Shown piece by piece: positions 62,095-64,000 of a DNA stretch of 64,000 bases. The notes beneath the pieces are model-generated. The model was not told the DNA's origin and searched no databases. It was given only the letters and a program-made list of their open reading frames with translations. The DNA is from Sphingobium sp. 66-54. Lineage in GTDB: Bacteria > Pseudomonadota > Alphaproteobacteria > Sphingomonadales > Sphingomonadaceae. Position numbers and translations under genes: made by a program. Positions within the stretch are counted from its first letter, which is position 1, and every line of letters starts with the position of its first letter. The stretch is from the NCBI GenBank assembly GCA_001899715.1, contig MKWI01000014.1, positions 119,792-183,791 of the forward strand, given 5' to 3'.

Positions 62095-63056
62095 TGTCCC
62101 GCTCCCGCTGAAGCCGGCGCCCGCCCCTTGAGGAAGGCGAGGATCGGCCCGCTCAGCGACTGGTCGGGGGAATTGATGCTGTAAACGCCGGACATATGGC
62201 CATGGTCCTTCAGCATGAGGAATGGCGGGCAGTTGCCCGTCGCACACACGCTTTCGAGCAGCTTTCCAACCTGCAGGTGGAACGGCGCCGGGTCTCGCTC
62301 GGCCACGATGACCATGAAGGGGACCTTGGTGGCGACCAGCCCGGGGATCGATGATTTGTCGCCGCTGTCCGCGCCGAAATAGGCGTGGGGCCTGTCGCCT
62401 GACGGCGCAAATTCATAAGAGCCGGAACTGAACACAGCCCGCCTGATGCCGGTCTGGCCACCGGGGCCGAATTCCGGATGAGCGACATAGCTCGCGACAT
62501 GCGCCGCGCCGGCCGAATGCCCCATCAAGTCGATCTGGTTCGGATCGCCGCCATAACGCTGGATATTCTGCTGCACCCAGCCGATTGCTGCGCCGATATC
62601 CTGCTGGACGGCGGGATATTTGAATTCGGGCGCCAGGCGATAGTTGATGTTCACGCCGACCATGCCGTTCTTCACAGCCCACAGCATGATGTTATCATAG
62701 AAAGCGCTTTGCTTGCCGGTCTCGTCGATGACCTTGTCGCCTGCAACAAAGCCGCCGCCATGGACCATGACCAGCACCGGCAAGGGCGCCTTGCCCGCTT
62801 TGCTTGGCGTGAATACGTCCAGGCCCTGCTTTTCATGCGGGCCAAATTTGATGTCCCGCTCCACGCGCACACCGGCATAGGGCGGCCTGGCCTGGAGCGG
62901 AGTATAGATTTTAGAGGTCGCGATCGTATCCACTTTCCGGCCAATGGCTTGGAGCTGGGGTTCGATCTCGTCGGGAACCGATGCCATTAACATAGCTGGA
63001 AGGGCCATCGCCGCACCCGCGAGGGCGGTCAGCGCCCAATATCCTTTGTACTTCAC
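62091..63056 (-). CDS. Secreted alpha/beta hydrolase (HSL-like esterase)
   Basis: A 321-residue protein: signal peptide, then oxyanion motif V-H-G-G-G-F, N-Y-R-L-A-P-E-F-K-Y-P, nucleophile Ser181 in G-H-S-A-G, an Asp in A-E-R-D-P and the final His in K-D-H-G-H-M-S. It belongs to the hormone-sensitive-lipase-like esterase group and is the second periplasmic esterase in the island. Starts at GTG, six bases after GGAGG. Confidence 0.88.
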   Translation of the reverse strand: MKYKGYWALTALAGAAMALPAMLMASVPDEIEPQLQAIGRKVDTIATSKIYTPLQARPPYAGVRVERDIKFGPHEKQGLDVFTPSKAGKAPLPVLVMVHGGGFVAGDKVIDETGKQSAFYDNIMLWAVKNGMVGVNINYRLAPEFKYPAVQQDIGAAIGWVQQNIQRYGGDPNQIDLMGHSAGAAHVASYVAHPEFGPGGQTGIRRAVFSSGSYEFAPSGDRPHAYFGADSGDKSSIPGLVATKVPFMVIVAERDPAPFHLQVGKLLESVCATGNCPPFLMLKDHGHMSGVYSINSPDQSLSGPILAFLKGRAPASAGAGQ

Positions 63057-63078
63057 TCCATCCTCCCAATCGGCAATG

Positions 63079-63104
63079 GGAGCGTGCCCCGGCGGGCACG
63101 CTCC
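63079..63104 (-). terminator. Hairpin between the receptor fragment and the hydrolase
   Basis: GGAGCGTGCCC-CGGC-GGGCACGCTCC, a perfect 11-bp stem with a tetraloop, ten bases after the receptor-fragment stop and directly before the hydrolase leader. It probably attenuates or ends upstream transcription. Confidence 0.65.
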
Positions 63105-63113
63105 GCAAATATC

Positions 63114-63941
63114 CTAGAACCTCTGCGTGAGACGCAGGCCAAACTCGCGCGGGCGCTGCGGCGTAATTGTCGTGAACGGATTATACGTCACGAAGATCGG
63201 GCAGTCAGGATCCTGATATCCTGTCGTCGTATTGAGCGAGCAGCCGCCCCGGTTGGCGCTGCGCCCGAGGGCCGCTCCGCCATTCAAGACATTGTTGACG
63301 AACAACTCCACCATAAGGCCGGAGAAATTGTAGCCAGTCCGGAAGTTCAGCACGTCCATGCTCTCGGCATTGCGGTTATCCGGGCTATAGGCGTTTACGC
63401 CCGGCCCAGGACCGCGGAAATACTTGCCGACATATTGGTAATCGAGGCGCGCATACCCCCTGTTTCCACCCAGGTGGAAATCATATTGACCGCCAATGCT
63501 GAACTGCCACTTCGGCACCGGGAAACTGTCGCCCTTGCGTACGATCGGCGCAGGCAGGACCGGACCGATCGGATCCGGACCCAGCGCGGTGGCCGTATAT
63601 TGCGCGTCGGTATAGCCCACGGTGATGTTCGTGGTGATTGGGCCCAGCCGTGCCTGGATCTCGGAATCGAAGCCCTGGCTGCGCGCTTGTCCCGCGTTCT
63701 GGGTATAGGTCTGGCCGCAGCCCGGAATACCGACGTTCAACTGAACGCCCGTCCAGTCGATCCGATAAATACTGCTATTGACTTGCACCCTGCCCTGGAA
63801 AAGTCGGAACTTGCCGCCCAACTCGTAGTTCCACACCGTGTCCGCCCCATATTCCTTGGGGATATCGTTCACCGTCAGACCCACGTTCGCCAGCCCCGCG
63901 CCGCAGATGGATTCCGAGATTGGGGAGTTAACCTCTCTTAT
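63114..63941 (-). pseudogene. TonB-dependent receptor, C-terminal part only
   Basis: About 275 residues with the end of a receptor barrel: G-A-D-T-V-W-N-Y-E-L-G-G-K-F, V-D-Y-x-F-H-L-G-type strands, V-N-N-V-L-N-G-G-A and the terminal R-E-F-G-L-R-L-T-Q-R-F. The receptor-like sequence can be followed upstream to V-N-S-P-I-S-E-S-I-C-G-A-G-L. There an in-frame TGA (63942-63944) closes the frame, and all three minus-strand frames have stops between about 63920 and the window end. The plug and most of the barrel are missing from this frame, so the gene is truncated, frameshifted or interrupted. Confidence 0.65.
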
Positions 63942-64000
63942 TCACGACGCTCGGTTTCGGGCCCGCTCTGGGCATTTGCTGCGGCTGGCTGTATTGCGCG
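63938..64000 (-). other. Possible 3' end of another gene running off the window
   Basis: One minus-strand frame is open from the right edge to a TAA at 63938-63940 and reads A-A-A-N-A-Q-S-G-P-E-T-E-R-R-E before the stop. This does not look like a receptor. It may be the end of a gene inserted or fused upstream of the receptor fragment. Only 20 codons are visible. Confidence 0.25.

Overview
The window looks like chromosomal DNA of a GC-rich alphaproteobacterium, most likely a sphingomonad (Sphingomonadaceae-like). The reasons are the many TonB-dependent receptors (five apparently complete and one fragment), receptor/PepSY pairs, sphingomonad-type small proteins, an alphaproteobacterial heat-shock promoter pattern, and dispersed short palindromes of the 'GTGCTCCTGCGAAGGCAGGAGC' kind. 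I see no rRNA, tRNA, CRISPR array, integrase or recognisable transposase.

Layout. 1-4,000: 3' end of a serine hydrolase, then a leftward hsp20-lon-ridA operon behind an RpoH-like promoter. 4,000-25,400: envelope and uptake genes. These are DUF2946/TonB receptor/PepSY; a leftward di-heme peroxidase with a small secreted protein; a TonB receptor with a lipoprotein quinohaemoprotein dehydrogenase; a leftward TonB receptor/PepSY pair under a Fur-like site; a complete FecI/FecR/FecA-type signalling operon; and a large autotransporter. 25,700-27,450: a block of small proteins around a cold-shock gene, including a decayed infA-like pseudogene and a 51-aa ORF. 27,900-34,600: a tightly coupled six-gene operon (outer-membrane factor, MacA-type adaptor, MacB-type ATPase and permease as separate proteins, response regulator, sensor kinase). 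34,600-36,850: a MITE-like inverted repeat, a ferredoxin-NADP reductase operon with a Fur-like box, and a GFA-family enzyme.

36,850-63,941 looks like one catabolic island. It has three PQQ dehydrogenases of the membrane-GDH type but without the membrane domain, a secreted two-domain VOC protein, two DUF6152 proteins, a pair of four-helix membrane proteins, a type-B carboxylesterase, an alpha/beta hydrolase, a small cytochrome c, a two-subunit aconitase X, a MarR regulator and TonB receptors. It also carries five paralogues of a secreted protein family that I cannot name, sharing a W-x-G-x-S-x-G-x-W-E core; three of them lie in tandem with the C-terminal stump of a lost copy. Near-identical operator-like sequences occur upstream of two PQQ genes and a related palindrome upstream of a third.

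My reading (inference) is that a TonB-imported, ester-containing substrate is hydrolysed and oxidised in the periplasm. Electrons would pass from PQQ to cytochrome c or membrane carriers, and a product would be dehydrated by aconitase X. The substrate is unknown. The WxGxSxGxWE proteins that accompany the PQQ enzymes are the best candidate for an undescribed component.
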